The position numbers and the translations under genes were made by a program. The notes under the pieces are model-generated. The model worked only from the letters and a program-made list of their open reading frames with translations, did no database searches and was not told where the DNA came from. This document shows positions 44,876 to 54,216 of a stretch of 64,000 bases of DNA, piece after piece (the stretch's first letter is position 1; every line of letters begins with the position of its first letter). Origin of the DNA: Thalassobacillus cyri (GTDB lineage Bacteria; Bacillota; Bacilli; Bacillales; Halobacillaceae); the NCBI RefSeq assembly GCF_900107755.1, contig NZ_FNQR01000006.1:149375-213374 (forward strand), given 5' to 3'.

Positions 44876-44973
44876 GGGGAAATATTGAAAGATGATTTAT
44901 AAGCTCTATAGTCTTCAGGAATGCTTTACTATCTAATAACGGGAACACAGCAGTTTAATCATGTTCAACTATC

Positions 44974-45005
44974 AGGCGCGTATAACTCATATCGCGTCTT
45001 TTTTG
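44974..45005 (+). terminator. Terminator-like hairpin
   Basis: AGGCGCGTAT pairs with ATATCGCGTCT, followed by a T run. It ends the MsrA-like unit. Confidence 0.7.
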
Positions 45006-45123
45006 TTTAAGGCGTAAATGTTGAATAAGCACGATCTGAAATGGGATATGTTTTGATGAATACCCGAGTCCAGATGAGGGTATGCGTATATGTAGATGTA
45101 TTGTAATAAAGGAGGAACTTATC

Positions 45124-45867
45124 ATGACAGGTGTCAAAAATAAAACCGCAATAGTAACTGGTGCAAGCAGTGGAATCGGAGAGGCCATCGCCATGCATCT
45201 GGCGGAAGCAGGAGCGAATATCGTGCTGGCAGCCAGGAGAAAAGAACGCTTAGAGGAAATCGCCTTAAAGATTCAGCAAAAGCATTCTGTCCATATCAAA
45301 GCTGTAGAAACGGATGTGACAAACCGAGAAAAAGTTGAACAACTGGTTGCTGAAGCCAAGGATGCATTCGGGAGTGTCGATGTCTTCGTTAATAACGCTG
45401 GTGTCATGCTGCTTTCTTTTTTAAAAAATGATCATGTAGATGAGTGGGAAAAAATGGTGGATGTCAATATAAAAGGGGTGCTGTTCGGTGTCCATGCTGC
45501 ACTGCCGACGATGTTAGAGCAGGAAAGCGGGCATATCATCAATGTTTCTTCAGTAGCAGGACACGAAGTATTTCCTTCCAGTTCTGTCTACAGTGCGACA
45601 AAATATGCGGTCCGAGCCTTGTCGATGGGAATGGAAAAAGAGTTATCGAAAACCGGGGTCCGGGTGACGAATATTTCTCCAGGCGCTGTTTCCACAGAGT
45701 TGACCGAGCATATTACGGATGAAGAAGTCATTGAAAATTTCAAGAATCGAAAAATGACTCCATTAGAACCAGGTGACATAGCGCGAGCGGTTACTTACGC
45801 AGTGTCACAGCCTGATTATGTCAATGTCAATGAAGTGATTGTACGCCCATCTCAGGCTAAAAAGTAA
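45124..45867 (+). CDS. SDR-family oxidoreductase
   Basis: The 247-residue classical SDR has TGASSGIGEAI (NAD(P)-binding), NNAGVM, the Ser in NVSSVAG and YSATKYAVRAL (Tyr-x3-Lys). The tail PDYVNVNEVIVRP is common in YdfG-like SDRs that reduce hydroxy-acids or serve as 3-ketoacyl reductases. AAAGGAGGAACTTATC precedes the ATG; an upstream in-frame ATG lacks a site. It converges with acyP across a shared terminator. Confidence 0.88.
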   Translation: MTGVKNKTAIVTGASSGIGEAIAMHLAEAGANIVLAARRKERLEEIALKIQQKHSVHIKAVETDVTNREKVEQLVAEAKDAFGSVDVFVNNAGVMLLSFLKNDHVDEWEKMVDVNIKGVLFGVHAALPTMLEQESGHIINVSSVAGHEVFPSSSVYSATKYAVRALSMGMEKELSKTGVRVTNISPGAVSTELTEHITDEEVIENFKNRKMTPLEPGDIARAVTYAVSQPDYVNVNEVIVRPSQAKK

Positions 45868-45876
45868 AGAAACAAA

Positions 45877-45910
45877 GAATAGCCGCTGCACACGCAGCGG
45901 CTATTCTTTT
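45877..45910. terminator. Shared terminator of the SDR gene and acyP
   Basis: AGAATAGCCGCTGC pairs with GCAGCGGCTATTCT around CAC, T-rich after the stem on the plus strand and overlapping the acyP stop. Confidence 0.85.
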
Positions 45911-46176
45911 ATTTGAAATTTTTTATATCCTTTTTCATTCTTTTCCGTAGTGATATCGATATGATCAACTTTTGCATAAGGGCTGGGTCCCTTTTGGATA
46001 TCTTCGACAAAAGCATCAAGGTCCTGTTTATCCCCTTCCGCTTCCATTTCTACAGAACCATCGGGGTTATTTTTCACCCAACCTTTAATATTATGTTCAG
46101 TTGCTACCTGCTGCGCAGTAAATCTAAATCCTACGCCTTGTACTCTCCCGTGTACAATGATATGTGCAAAAGCCAT
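45901..46176 (-). CDS. acyP: Acylphosphatase
   Basis: The 91-residue enzyme hydrolyses acyl phosphates. IIVHGRVQGVGFRFTAQQVA contains the phosphate-binding Arg and the VQGVGFR loop, and GWVKNNPDGSVEMEAEG contains the catalytic Asn. Length is standard. AGGGGGTAAAAT precedes the ATG on the minus strand. Confidence 0.95.
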   Translation of the reverse strand: MAFAHIIVHGRVQGVGFRFTAQQVATEHNIKGWVKNNPDGSVEMEAEGDKQDLDAFVEDIQKGPSPYAKVDHIDITTEKNEKGYKKFQIKE

Positions 46177-46245
46177 ATTTTACCCCCTAAATTCAACTTT
46201 TTTATCATTTATACCATAACCTTTTCAAAATCTCTAAAAAACTGC

Positions 46246-46485
46246 TTAGTGAAATAACTCTTCGTAATAGTTCCTGGCATCTTGTTCAGTCTTAAATAGC
46301 ACATGGTTTTCTTCTATCCTACAATATTTATTCTGTAAATAGACAGTTTTTATGTGGGGGTTTTCGGGAGACTGTATAATTTTTGCCGGCCTAATATCAC
46401 AGGACGCAGGATTATGTATGCTTGCCAAAATGACATAGACATCATCGCCGCCTTTAACTTCATGGGGATCGATCAAATGATCCAT
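46246..46485 (-). CDS. SplA-like small protein
   Basis: The 79-residue protein contains GGDDVYVILASIHNPASCDI and ENPHIKTVYLQNKYC...EQDARNYYEELFH, which resembles SplA, the regulator encoded before spore photoproduct lyase in Bacillus. No splB is adjacent, so a role in its control is unproven. GGAGGAAACCACAT overlaps the start. An alternative is an unrelated family of similar length. Confidence 0.5.
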   Translation of the reverse strand: MDHLIDPHEVKGGDDVYVILASIHNPASCDIRPAKIIQSPENPHIKTVYLQNKYCRIEENHVLFKTEQDARNYYEELFH

Positions 46486-46577
46486 GTGGTTTCCTCCAAC
46501 ATCAAAGTAGTTTATTTACATAGTTTGTTCCGGTAACCTGAAAATATGCTAAGGGACAAAGAGAGGTGGCTGTTAAC

Positions 46578-47561
46578 ATGGATGAGATCGATATTTCTTC
46601 TATAACTGGTTTTAGAGTGGGACATGCAGCTGATCAAGAAGCAGCAACTGGATGTTCGGTTGTAATTTGTGAACAAGGAGCGGTCGGAGGGGTAGATGTA
46701 CGAGGTGGCGCACCAGGAACACGGGAAACGGATCTGTTACGGTCGGAGAACCTGGTTGAAAGCGTCCATGCCATTTTTTTAGCTGGTGGAAGTGCATTCG
46801 GACTGGCAGCCGGTTCGGGAATTATGGATTTTTTGGAGGAGAAAGGAATCGGATTTGATACCGGAGCAGGAAGAGTCCCGATTGTTCCTGGTGCAATTCT
46901 TTACGATCTTCAAGTCGGTGACAGCAAAAGGCGCCCCGATCATCTTATGGGGTATGAGGCATGCATGGATGCTTATGATTCCCATGAAATAAAAACGGGC
47001 AATTTCGGGGCAGGTACAGGTACCTCGATCGGAAAGGTTTTAGGACCCGAGCAGGCGATGAAAGGCGGTATAGGAAGCTATGCTTTACAAGCTGCCGACA
47101 TACAAATCGGGGCATTAGTCGCCGTTAACAGCTTTGGGGATATCCTTGACCCTGAAACCGGTAAGCTGATAGCCGGGGTGTATGAAAAAGATAGTTTAGA
47201 ATTGCTGTCTACTGAAAATATATTAATAAATCAAATAAAAACAGCTGATGCCAATCGATTTTCCGGCAATACTTCGATTGGTGTCATCATGACAAATGCC
47301 AAGTTATCAAAAGCTCAGGCAAATAAGATCGCTTCTATTGCCCATGATGGTTTTGCCAGGACGATGCGCCCTTCTCATACCTTGATCGATGGGGACAGCC
47401 TATTTTTGATGGCTACTGGTGAGGTGGAAGCGGATGTCAATACCATGGGATTGCTCGCAGCAAAAGTTGTAGAACAGGCAGTACTTAGGGGTGTCAGGGA
47501 TACAACATCAGCATATAGTCTATTAAGCTATAGAGATTTGCAGAAAAGGAGGAAAGCATAA
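46578..47561 (+). CDS. P1 (DmpA/S58)-family peptidase
   Basis: The 327-residue protein belongs to the self-processing DmpA-like aminopeptidases/beta-peptidases. GCSVVICEQGAVGGVDVRGG, FLAGGSAFGLAAGSGIM and NFGAGTGTSIGK are family motifs. The segment FSGNTSIGVIMTNAKLSK holds the probable cleavage and nucleophile Ser/Thr. It is an N-terminal-nucleophile hydrolase, substrate unknown. The ATG at 46578 follows AGAGGTGGCTG. The stop overlaps the next gene's start (TAATG). Confidence 0.87.
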   Translation: MDEIDISSITGFRVGHAADQEAATGCSVVICEQGAVGGVDVRGGAPGTRETDLLRSENLVESVHAIFLAGGSAFGLAAGSGIMDFLEEKGIGFDTGAGRVPIVPGAILYDLQVGDSKRRPDHLMGYEACMDAYDSHEIKTGNFGAGTGTSIGKVLGPEQAMKGGIGSYALQAADIQIGALVAVNSFGDILDPETGKLIAGVYEKDSLELLSTENILINQIKTADANRFSGNTSIGVIMTNAKLSKAQANKIASIAHDGFARTMRPSHTLIDGDSLFLMATGEVEADVNTMGLLAAKVVEQAVLRGVRDTTSAYSLLSYRDLQKRRKA

Positions 47562-48454
47562 TGCTTTATCATTTATTCGTTTATGGTACCTTACGCAAAC
47601 ATCAGCCGAACCATTTTCATCTAAACCATGCAGAACTCGTGTCAGAACAAGCAAGTACAAGAGGGAAATTGTATGAAGGGCCAAGCTATTATCCGGTGTT
47701 ATTGGAGGACGATACGGTTGTCTATGGGGAATTGTATCAAGTGGATGAAGCAACCCTCGCTATCGTAGATGAACTAGAAGGTTTCCAGAAAGAAGGCAAG
47801 AACAATTTATATGATAGAAAGATAAAAGAAGTAGAGTCAGATCAGGGCAGCTATCAGGCTTATGTTTATTATTTATCACCAGAAAGAAAAGAGATGGCTG
47901 TAACTGAAATCTCATATGGAGATTGGAAAGTGCACGAATTAGTGAAAAAAGATGAAGTCACCTACTTCGCTTACGGCTCATGTATGGATGAAGAGCGATT
48001 CAAACTGGCAGGCGTCGATCATTATTTCCATCAAAAACTTGGGCGCGGGGTATTGGAAGGCTATCGTCTTCTCTTTTCCCACCATGTGCATGATGGCGGA
48101 AGAGCGGATATCATAGAAGCAGATAACCATGTTGAGGGAGTCTTATACAGGACGCCGCTGGATGCCGTCGAGTATTTGTTCAAACGTGAAGGGGTCGAAA
48201 CTGGTAATTATCGTCCTACCGTAGTTGATATTAAACAAGACGATAAGCAATGGAAGGATGTGTTGACGTTTTATGTGATTGATAAGAAGCCTGATCTTTC
48301 TCCTCCTTTCCACTATGCAGAGGAAATTCACCGTGGCGCAGCATCCTACCTGTCTGATGACTATATGAACCATCTGGAAAAGTTATTTGTCGAGAAGTTC
48401 CAGGTTGATGGGTTCAGGAATTACGTTAAAAAGAGTTCAAGTAAACAAAAATAA
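47561..48454 (+). CDS. Two-domain gamma-glutamylcyclotransferase-like protein
   Basis: The 297-residue protein has two AIG2/GGCT-type domains: LFVYGTLRKHQPNHFHL with LAIVDELEGF in the first, and YFAYGSCMDEERFKLAGV in the second. The YGTLR / YGS motifs bind the substrate carboxylate, and the Glu in DELEGF is catalytic. B. subtilis YkqA has the same double architecture. Coupled to the P1 peptidase by a one-base overlap, it may act on peptide or glutamyl products, which is inference. Confidence 0.82.
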   Translation: MLYHLFVYGTLRKHQPNHFHLNHAELVSEQASTRGKLYEGPSYYPVLLEDDTVVYGELYQVDEATLAIVDELEGFQKEGKNNLYDRKIKEVESDQGSYQAYVYYLSPERKEMAVTEISYGDWKVHELVKKDEVTYFAYGSCMDEERFKLAGVDHYFHQKLGRGVLEGYRLLFSHHVHDGGRADIIEADNHVEGVLYRTPLDAVEYLFKREGVETGNYRPTVVDIKQDDKQWKDVLTFYVIDKKPDLSPPFHYAEEIHRGAASYLSDDYMNHLEKLFVEKFQVDGFRNYVKKSSSKQK

Positions 48455-48459
48455 AAGGC

Positions 48460-48487
48460 TTGCATTAATCTTCAGTTCAGGTATAAT
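48460..48487 (+). promoter_or_regulatory. Promoter of argS
   Basis: TTGCAT (48460-48465) and TATAAT (48482-48487) with a 16-base spacer, immediately before the T-box leader. Confidence 0.7.
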
Positions 48488-48504
48488 AATTGCTAAATAT
48501 TTGA

Positions 48505-48745
48505 AATCGATGACGAAGAGAGTAATCAGCTGTAGACACAAAGCGAACCGGGGGTGGTGGGAGCCTGGTTGAAAGCAGATGATGAACCGGACTTCCGAGA
48601 TATTGACTTGAATGACAGTAGAGTTGATCGTATCGCTGCGTTAAAGCGTCAAGGTGGAGGGGAACATTGAGCTTTCCCCTTAACAAGAGTGGTACCGCGG
48701 GAAGACTCCCGTCTCTATACGTTAGAGACGGGAGTCTTATTTTTA
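48505..48745 (+). ncRNA. T-box leader of argS (specifier CGG)
   Basis: Stem I includes GACGAAGAGAGTA, the apical AGCGAACCGGGGGTGGTG, and the specifier loop, where CGG (Arg) at 48588-48590 is followed by A and CTTCCGAG. The T-box proper is AACAAGAGTGGTACCGCGGG at 48682-48701. The terminator stem is AAGACTCCCGTCTCTA / TAGAGACGGGAGTCTT (48702-48738) plus T run. Uncharged arginyl-tRNA would pair with codon and TGGT bulge and prevent termination. The specifier reading by eye is moderately certain. Confidence 0.88.
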
Positions 48746-48761
48746 TTCAGGGGGGATTCAC

Positions 48762-50432
48762 ATGTATGGTAAAAAGATACTGGCAACAGTAATAGCAGGA
48801 GAATTGAAAGGAGATTTATCTTATCAGGAAGTAGAAGCACTAATAGAGGTTCCTAAATTAGACACCCATGGAGACCTTTCTTTTCCTTGTTTTTCGTTAG
48901 CGAAAGTGTACCAATCACCTCCACAGAAACTAGCACAACAGCTTGCAGACAAGCTTTCTCATCCACTGTTTGCTCATGTGGAAGCCACTGGCGGCTATGT
49001 GAATATTAAAATCAATCGGGTCATGGGAAGCAAGGAAATATTAAAAAACATGATTGCTGGAGGACCTGATTATGGAAACCAGCAAAAGAATGGGCATATC
49101 ACCATAGATCTTTCCTCTCCTAATATAGCGAAACCTTTTGCGATGGGACACCTCCGTTCGACGGTTATCGGTAACTCTATCGGGCTTCTTGCTGAAAAGC
49201 TGGGATATCAGGTGACCAGAATCAATCATATCGGAGACTGGGGAACCCAGTTCGGGAAACTGCTGTATGCCTATACGAAATGGGGAGATGAGCAGTCAGT
49301 AAAACAGAATCCCATTCAAGAATTATTTCGTCTTTATGTCCAATTTCATGATGAGGCAGCGAAACATCCCGAGTTAGACGAAGAAGGGAGAGCCTGGTTC
49401 AAGAAATTAGAAATGGGTGATCCCAAAGCGTTAGATTTATGGCAATGGTTCCGGGATGAGTCATTAAAAGACTTCAAGACGATTTATAATCGAATACATG
49501 TTGATTTCGATAGTTATGATGGAGAAGCTTTCTATAATGATAAGATGGAGCGGGTAATTAAACTTTTGAAGGAAAAGAATTTACTGGAAGAGTCGGAAGG
49601 AGCCATGGTTGTCCAACTGGATGAATATGATCTTCCACCTTGTTTGATTCAAAAATCAGAGGGTACTTCCCTTTATGCGACAAGAGATTTAGCGGCAGCT
49701 ATTTACCGTAAAGAAACTTACAATTTTGATGCTTCGCTATATGTGGTCGGACGTGAACAGACCATCCATTTTCAGCAACTTAAAGCTGTATTGGCAAAGA
49801 TGGGGTACGGCTGGGCGGAGGATATCGTCCATGTCCCTTTCGGAATGATTTTGAAAGATGGCAAGAAGATGTCGACGAGAAAAGGGAAAGTGATCCTGCT
49901 TCAAGACGTATTGGATGAAGTGAACCTGCTTGTTGCTGAACAAATGGATGCCAAAAATCCAGCTTTGAAAGACAAGGAAGCGATTAAACAGCAAATCGGG
50001 GCGGGAGCTGTCATCTTTCATGACCTAAAAAATCATCGCCTCCATGATGTGGAATTTTCAATTGAGCAAATGACCAGCTTCGAGGGGGAAACAGGGCCTT
50101 ATCTACAATACTCCCATGTACGTGCTTGTTCGATACTGGAGAAAGTAAAAGAGAATCCCACACTCTGGATCCAGGGTCTAGAGGATGATGAAAGCTGGAA
50201 AGTTCTTAAACAATTAGCAGCCTTCCCGGCTATTGTTGAGAAAGCATACAATGAAAAAGCCCCTTCCATTATGGCGGATTATTTACTGAAGCTGGCACAA
50301 GCATTCAATAGACTTTATGGGAAAGTGAAAGTCATCGATCATAAAGAATATTTACCAGTCGTTTTTGGGGTCCAGAATGTATTGAGAGAAGGATTGAGAT
50401 TACTCGGGATACAGGCGCCAGCTAAGATGTAG
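48762..50432 (+). CDS. argS: Arginyl-tRNA synthetase
   Basis: The 556-residue class I enzyme charges tRNA-Arg. The HIGH-type motif is in PFAMGHLRSTVIGNSIG and the KMSKS-type in KDGKKMSTRKGKVILLQD. The C-terminal DALR anticodon-binding domain includes GPYLQYSHVRACSIL. It has a GGGGGGATTCAC ribosome site and is controlled by the T-box before it. Confidence 0.97.
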   Translation: MYGKKILATVIAGELKGDLSYQEVEALIEVPKLDTHGDLSFPCFSLAKVYQSPPQKLAQQLADKLSHPLFAHVEATGGYVNIKINRVMGSKEILKNMIAGGPDYGNQQKNGHITIDLSSPNIAKPFAMGHLRSTVIGNSIGLLAEKLGYQVTRINHIGDWGTQFGKLLYAYTKWGDEQSVKQNPIQELFRLYVQFHDEAAKHPELDEEGRAWFKKLEMGDPKALDLWQWFRDESLKDFKTIYNRIHVDFDSYDGEAFYNDKMERVIKLLKEKNLLEESEGAMVVQLDEYDLPPCLIQKSEGTSLYATRDLAAAIYRKETYNFDASLYVVGREQTIHFQQLKAVLAKMGYGWAEDIVHVPFGMILKDGKKMSTRKGKVILLQDVLDEVNLLVAEQMDAKNPALKDKEAIKQQIGAGAVIFHDLKNHRLHDVEFSIEQMTSFEGETGPYLQYSHVRACSILEKVKENPTLWIQGLEDDESWKVLKQLAAFPAIVEKAYNEKAPSIMADYLLKLAQAFNRLYGKVKVIDHKEYLPVVFGVQNVLREGLRLLGIQAPAKM

Positions 50433-50528
50433 GTAACACTATTCATAGAGCCTTGCTCCTGCTACAATATATAACAAGAATAACGACAAAATAACAGAGT
50501 ATCTGCCAGATATAAAGGAGTCCCAGCC

Positions 50529-53500
50529 ATGAATGTAACTACGAAAGACAGTCAGCTTACGAAAGAAGCACTACGATTGAGTGGTTTATATCATGAATTA
50601 AATCGTCAGGATAAAGATAAGCATGCGGAAAAGGTATTGGATTTGATCGGTAAATGGGAAAAGAAACAGTTGATGATCGGTTTTGCAGGACATTTTTCTG
50701 CTGGAAAATCGACGATGATCAATACACTGTTGGAAGATGATATTCTCCCATCCAGTCCGATACCAACCAGTGCCAATGTTGTCAAACTTCATTCAGGTGA
50801 CGATTACACCCGTGTTTTTTACCGGAAGGAGCGCCCGGTCCATTATCCAGGAAAGCCTGAAATGGAAACGATTCAAGCGCTTTGTAAAGACGGTGATGAA
50901 ATCGTTTCATTAAATATTAGTCAGCGTGATACAAATCTTCCTGAGCATGTCACTCTGATTGATACCCCAGGCGTTGATTCTACCAATGATGCAGACAGGG
51001 TCATTACGGAGTCTTCTCTTCATTTAATGGATTACATGTACTATGTCATGGATTATAATCATGTGCAATCAGAAGTGAACCTGTCATTTTTGCAGGAAAT
51101 GCAAAAGAATAGGCTTCCGTTTTCTATTATCATTAATCAGGTCGATAAACATCAGGAGGAGGAATTATCATTCCAGGACTTTAAAGACAGTGTCAGCCAG
51201 GCGCTTGAAGACTGGAACTTGAGTCCGGAAAAAATATTCTATACATCTTTGATGAAGCCCGACTTATCGATTAATGAACTGCCGCAGTTAAAAACACACC
51301 TTCAAGGTATCTATCAGCTGGAAGACGGGGAGCGGGCAGAAAGTATTTTTCGTAACGCCTCCTTAATCATCGAAGAGAGCGTCGATCAGCTTGCTGAGGA
51401 AAACGATGATGAAAAAGCTGAGTTGTTCGAGCGTATCGAAGAGTTAAAGGCAGCGATGGACGCTCAGGAAAACAGTCAAGATCTGGAAGCGGAACTTAAA
51501 GAGTTAACGACAAGGGAAGAGGAAGCAGAATCTTTTTATCAGGAACGAGTACTTTCCCTTTTTAAAAATGCTTATTTGATGCCGACAACGTTAAGAGAAG
51601 ATGCCGAGCGGTATTTAGAAGCGATGCAGCCAGGTTTCAAAGTTGGTTTGATGTTTACGAAGAAAAAGACGGAAGAGGAGCGCGACCAACGGAAACAAGC
51701 TTTTTATAATCATTTGATGAAAGTAGTAGAAAAAAACTTGAAATGGCCACTGCGGGATCGGCTGTTGGAGGTTGTAGAAGCTTATCCTGTCGCTTATTCC
51801 CAAGTGACAGATAAGATACAGAAAATGGATGTCCATTATCCGGAACAGCGGTTGGAAGAACTGATTGAACCAGGAGCCAAAGTGACTGGCCAGTATATTC
51901 TGGTATATACCGATAAAGTGGCTGACGATGTTAAGCGTGTCTATAAGTCTTATGTCAAGGAATTATGGGAAACCATTAAAAAAGGATTAAATGAGGACAC
52001 ACGTACAAAAATGGCATCATTTGAGGATGAACGTCAATTACTGGATCAAATTCAGCAATATCGAGATGCGGTCGAAGACTTAGAGAGAGAAATTGAAAAT
52101 TACCGCACCCAGTTATGGACAGCTTTCCAAAACGATTCTTTGGATGGCGAGCTGTTGCAACGGATCGAGGGAAGGCTGAAAGAGAGGGAGACTAATATTG
52201 AGGTACAGGAAACCTTCCTAACCAGCCATCAACAAAAAGAAGTTCCAGAACAAGTTGAAATAGTGCAACCGACAACGGATGAAATAAAACCGGTAAATAT
52301 TGATAAGGACGCAACACTAAAAACGATCGCACAAGTTGTGGAAACGATAGAAGATACTCCAGGCTTTCAAGAGCTAGCAGCCCAGTTGACAGATAAGCGA
52401 AAACGGCTACGGGATCAGGAATTCACGGTCGCTTTATTCGGTGCCTTCAGTGCGGGTAAGTCTTCTTTTGCTAATGCTTTGATGAAAGAGAAGCTATTGC
52501 CGGTATCACCAAATCCTACGACAGCGACGATCAACAAAATTGCTCCGCCCAATGAGCAACATCCTCATGGAAGCATTTTAGTCAAAATGAAAACAGAATC
52601 GCAAATGATAGAAGACCTGCAGGCTTTTGCCAGCATTCTAGGAATAGAAGAAAACAAGTTGCCAGCCTTAGTGAATAAGTTTGCTGCTCTGGAAGAAAAG
52701 GATTTCCAGCCATTGGAGCATAAACAGCGCTCTTTTGTATATGCGGTGTTAGAAGGATACGCGGCAGCTGAGAATAAAATCGGTAAGCAGTTGACTATCG
52801 GGTTAGAAGAATTTCCGGGATATGTAGCAGATGAAAAGAAGTCTTGCTTTGTGGAATGGATGCAAGTCCATTATGATTGCCCTTTGACTCGAAAAGGAAT
52901 CACTTTAGTGGACACCCCTGGTGCGGACTCCGTCAATGCCAGACATACAGATGTTGCTTTCGAATATATCCGTAACGCGGATGCGATATTATTCATCACC
53001 TATTATAACCATCCTTTCTCCAAAGCGGATGAAAGCTTCCTGACTCAGCTTGGAAGAGTCAAGGATGCCTTTAGTATGGATAAGATGTTTTTCCTTATCA
53101 ATGCAGCAGACCTTGCTCATTCCGAAGAGGAACTCGATAGTGTGCTCACTTATATGGAAGAACAGTTGCTGCAATTTCAAATACGGAAAGCCCAACTGTT
53201 CCCTGTCTCCAGTCTGTTTGCGTTAAGGGAGAATGAGGAGAAGGATGCCCTTGTAAAAAAGGCAAGAGAAGGTTTTTCGGACTTTGAAAAACGATTCTAC
53301 ACCTTTATTGACAGGGACCTGCCTGAGGTTTTGATTCGATCTATCGAGCATGATTTCTCCCGGGCGAAAAGCAGGATGGAAACGATTATATCTGATGCAA
53401 GTCTTGATCAATCAGCTCGTAAGCAGAAGATTGAAGTGAACAATCAGGATAAGACAGAAATGCTTGAAGTCCTTAGCAGCTTCAATTATGCACCATATCA

Positions 53501-54173
53501 TACTAGGATAGAGCAAAAAACAGAAAAACAAGTCTTTTATATCCATCAGCGCATGCTTTTGAACTTCAATGATTATTTCAAGCATCATTTTAATCCTGCT
53601 ACGATAAAAGGGAGCGGTAAAGAAGCGAAAATGCAATTGGAAATGGCAGCAGAAGCATTGTTCCAGGAAGTCAGTTATGAACTGAATCAGGAACTTCGGG
53701 CTGTCTCACTTAGAATAGAAGGGTTTTTAAATGATTCATTGATACAATTAAACCAGGACTTGCAACGTCGTTTGCAAGAAATAAGAAAAAGCTTTGACCT
53801 GAGTGAACCAGAAACTCAGGAGCTACAGCATCCTGCCTTCAACTTCATTGTCAATCTTGACAGCAATGAAACGAACAAGTTATTGCAAAGTTTCAAAGGG
53901 ACGAAGAAATTTTTCGAACAGAATGAAAAAGAGCTGATGAAAGAAGCCTTCAAAGCGGCGGTTGACCCAGTTATCAAGGGCCAATTGGAAGATGCTGAAA
54001 GGGAAATGAATGAACTCTATCTACCTCAATGGGAAGGAATCGTCACAGCACTTAAACAAGATAAGAACAATGAAATTAGTGACTACTATGACGGATTGAA
54101 CTACAACCTCGAGCATCCGCTGGATATCGAAGGCTTAAGAAATAAAAAAGAACAGCTTAATAAACTCCATTAA
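50529..54173 (+). CDS. dynA: Double dynamin-like GTPase
   Basis: The 1214-residue protein contains two dynamin modules in tandem. The P-loops are GHFSAGKST (residues 54-62) and GAFSAGKSS (about 638-646), with G3 motifs TLIDTPGVDST and TLVDTPGADSV and G4 motifs NQVD and NAAD. Both are followed by long helical stalk segments. It corresponds to B. subtilis DynA (YpbR, about 1193 residues), a membrane-fusing protein that helps membrane repair and phage defence. AAAGGAGTCCCAGCC precedes the ATG. It is monocistronic. Confidence 0.95.
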   Translation: MNVTTKDSQLTKEALRLSGLYHELNRQDKDKHAEKVLDLIGKWEKKQLMIGFAGHFSAGKSTMINTLLEDDILPSSPIPTSANVVKLHSGDDYTRVFYRKERPVHYPGKPEMETIQALCKDGDEIVSLNISQRDTNLPEHVTLIDTPGVDSTNDADRVITESSLHLMDYMYYVMDYNHVQSEVNLSFLQEMQKNRLPFSIIINQVDKHQEEELSFQDFKDSVSQALEDWNLSPEKIFYTSLMKPDLSINELPQLKTHLQGIYQLEDGERAESIFRNASLIIEESVDQLAEENDDEKAELFERIEELKAAMDAQENSQDLEAELKELTTREEEAESFYQERVLSLFKNAYLMPTTLREDAERYLEAMQPGFKVGLMFTKKKTEEERDQRKQAFYNHLMKVVEKNLKWPLRDRLLEVVEAYPVAYSQVTDKIQKMDVHYPEQRLEELIEPGAKVTGQYILVYTDKVADDVKRVYKSYVKELWETIKKGLNEDTRTKMASFEDERQLLDQIQQYRDAVEDLEREIENYRTQLWTAFQNDSLDGELLQRIEGRLKERETNIEVQETFLTSHQQKEVPEQVEIVQPTTDEIKPVNIDKDATLKTIAQVVETIEDTPGFQELAAQLTDKRKRLRDQEFTVALFGAFSAGKSSFANALMKEKLLPVSPNPTTATINKIAPPNEQHPHGSILVKMKTESQMIEDLQAFASILGIEENKLPALVNKFAALEEKDFQPLEHKQRSFVYAVLEGYAAAENKIGKQLTIGLEEFPGYVADEKKSCFVEWMQVHYDCPLTRKGITLVDTPGADSVNARHTDVAFEYIRNADAILFITYYNHPFSKADESFLTQLGRVKDAFSMDKMFFLINAADLAHSEEELDSVLTYMEEQLLQFQIRKAQLFPVSSLFALRENEEKDALVKKAREGFSDFEKRFYTFIDRDLPEVLIRSIEHDFSRAKSRMETIISDASLDQSARKQKIEVNNQDKTEMLEVLSSFNYAPYHTRIEQKTEKQVFYIHQRMLLNFNDYFKHHFNPATIKGSGKEAKMQLEMAAEALFQEVSYELNQELRAVSLRIEGFLNDSLIQLNQDLQRRLQEIRKSFDLSEPETQELQHPAFNFIVNLDSNETNKLLQSFKGTKKFFEQNEKELMKEAFKAAVDPVIKGQLEDAEREMNELYLPQWEGIVTALKQDKNNEISDYYDGLNYNLEHPLDIEGLRNKKEQLNKLH

Positions 54174-54181
54174 ACACAAAA

Positions 54182-54213
54182 AAGACGCCTGAAAGAGCTT
54201 CAGGCGTCTTACT
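54182..54213. terminator. Shared terminator of dynA and the SurA-like gene
   Basis: AAGACGCCTGAA pairs with TTCAGGCGTCTT between two convergent genes. Confidence 0.88.
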
Positions 54214-54216
54214 TAA

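Noticed and set aside
39400..44900. CRISPR array in the repeat-containing island
   Set aside because: Repeats are about 60 bases, irregularly spaced by whole genes, and no cas gene is present.
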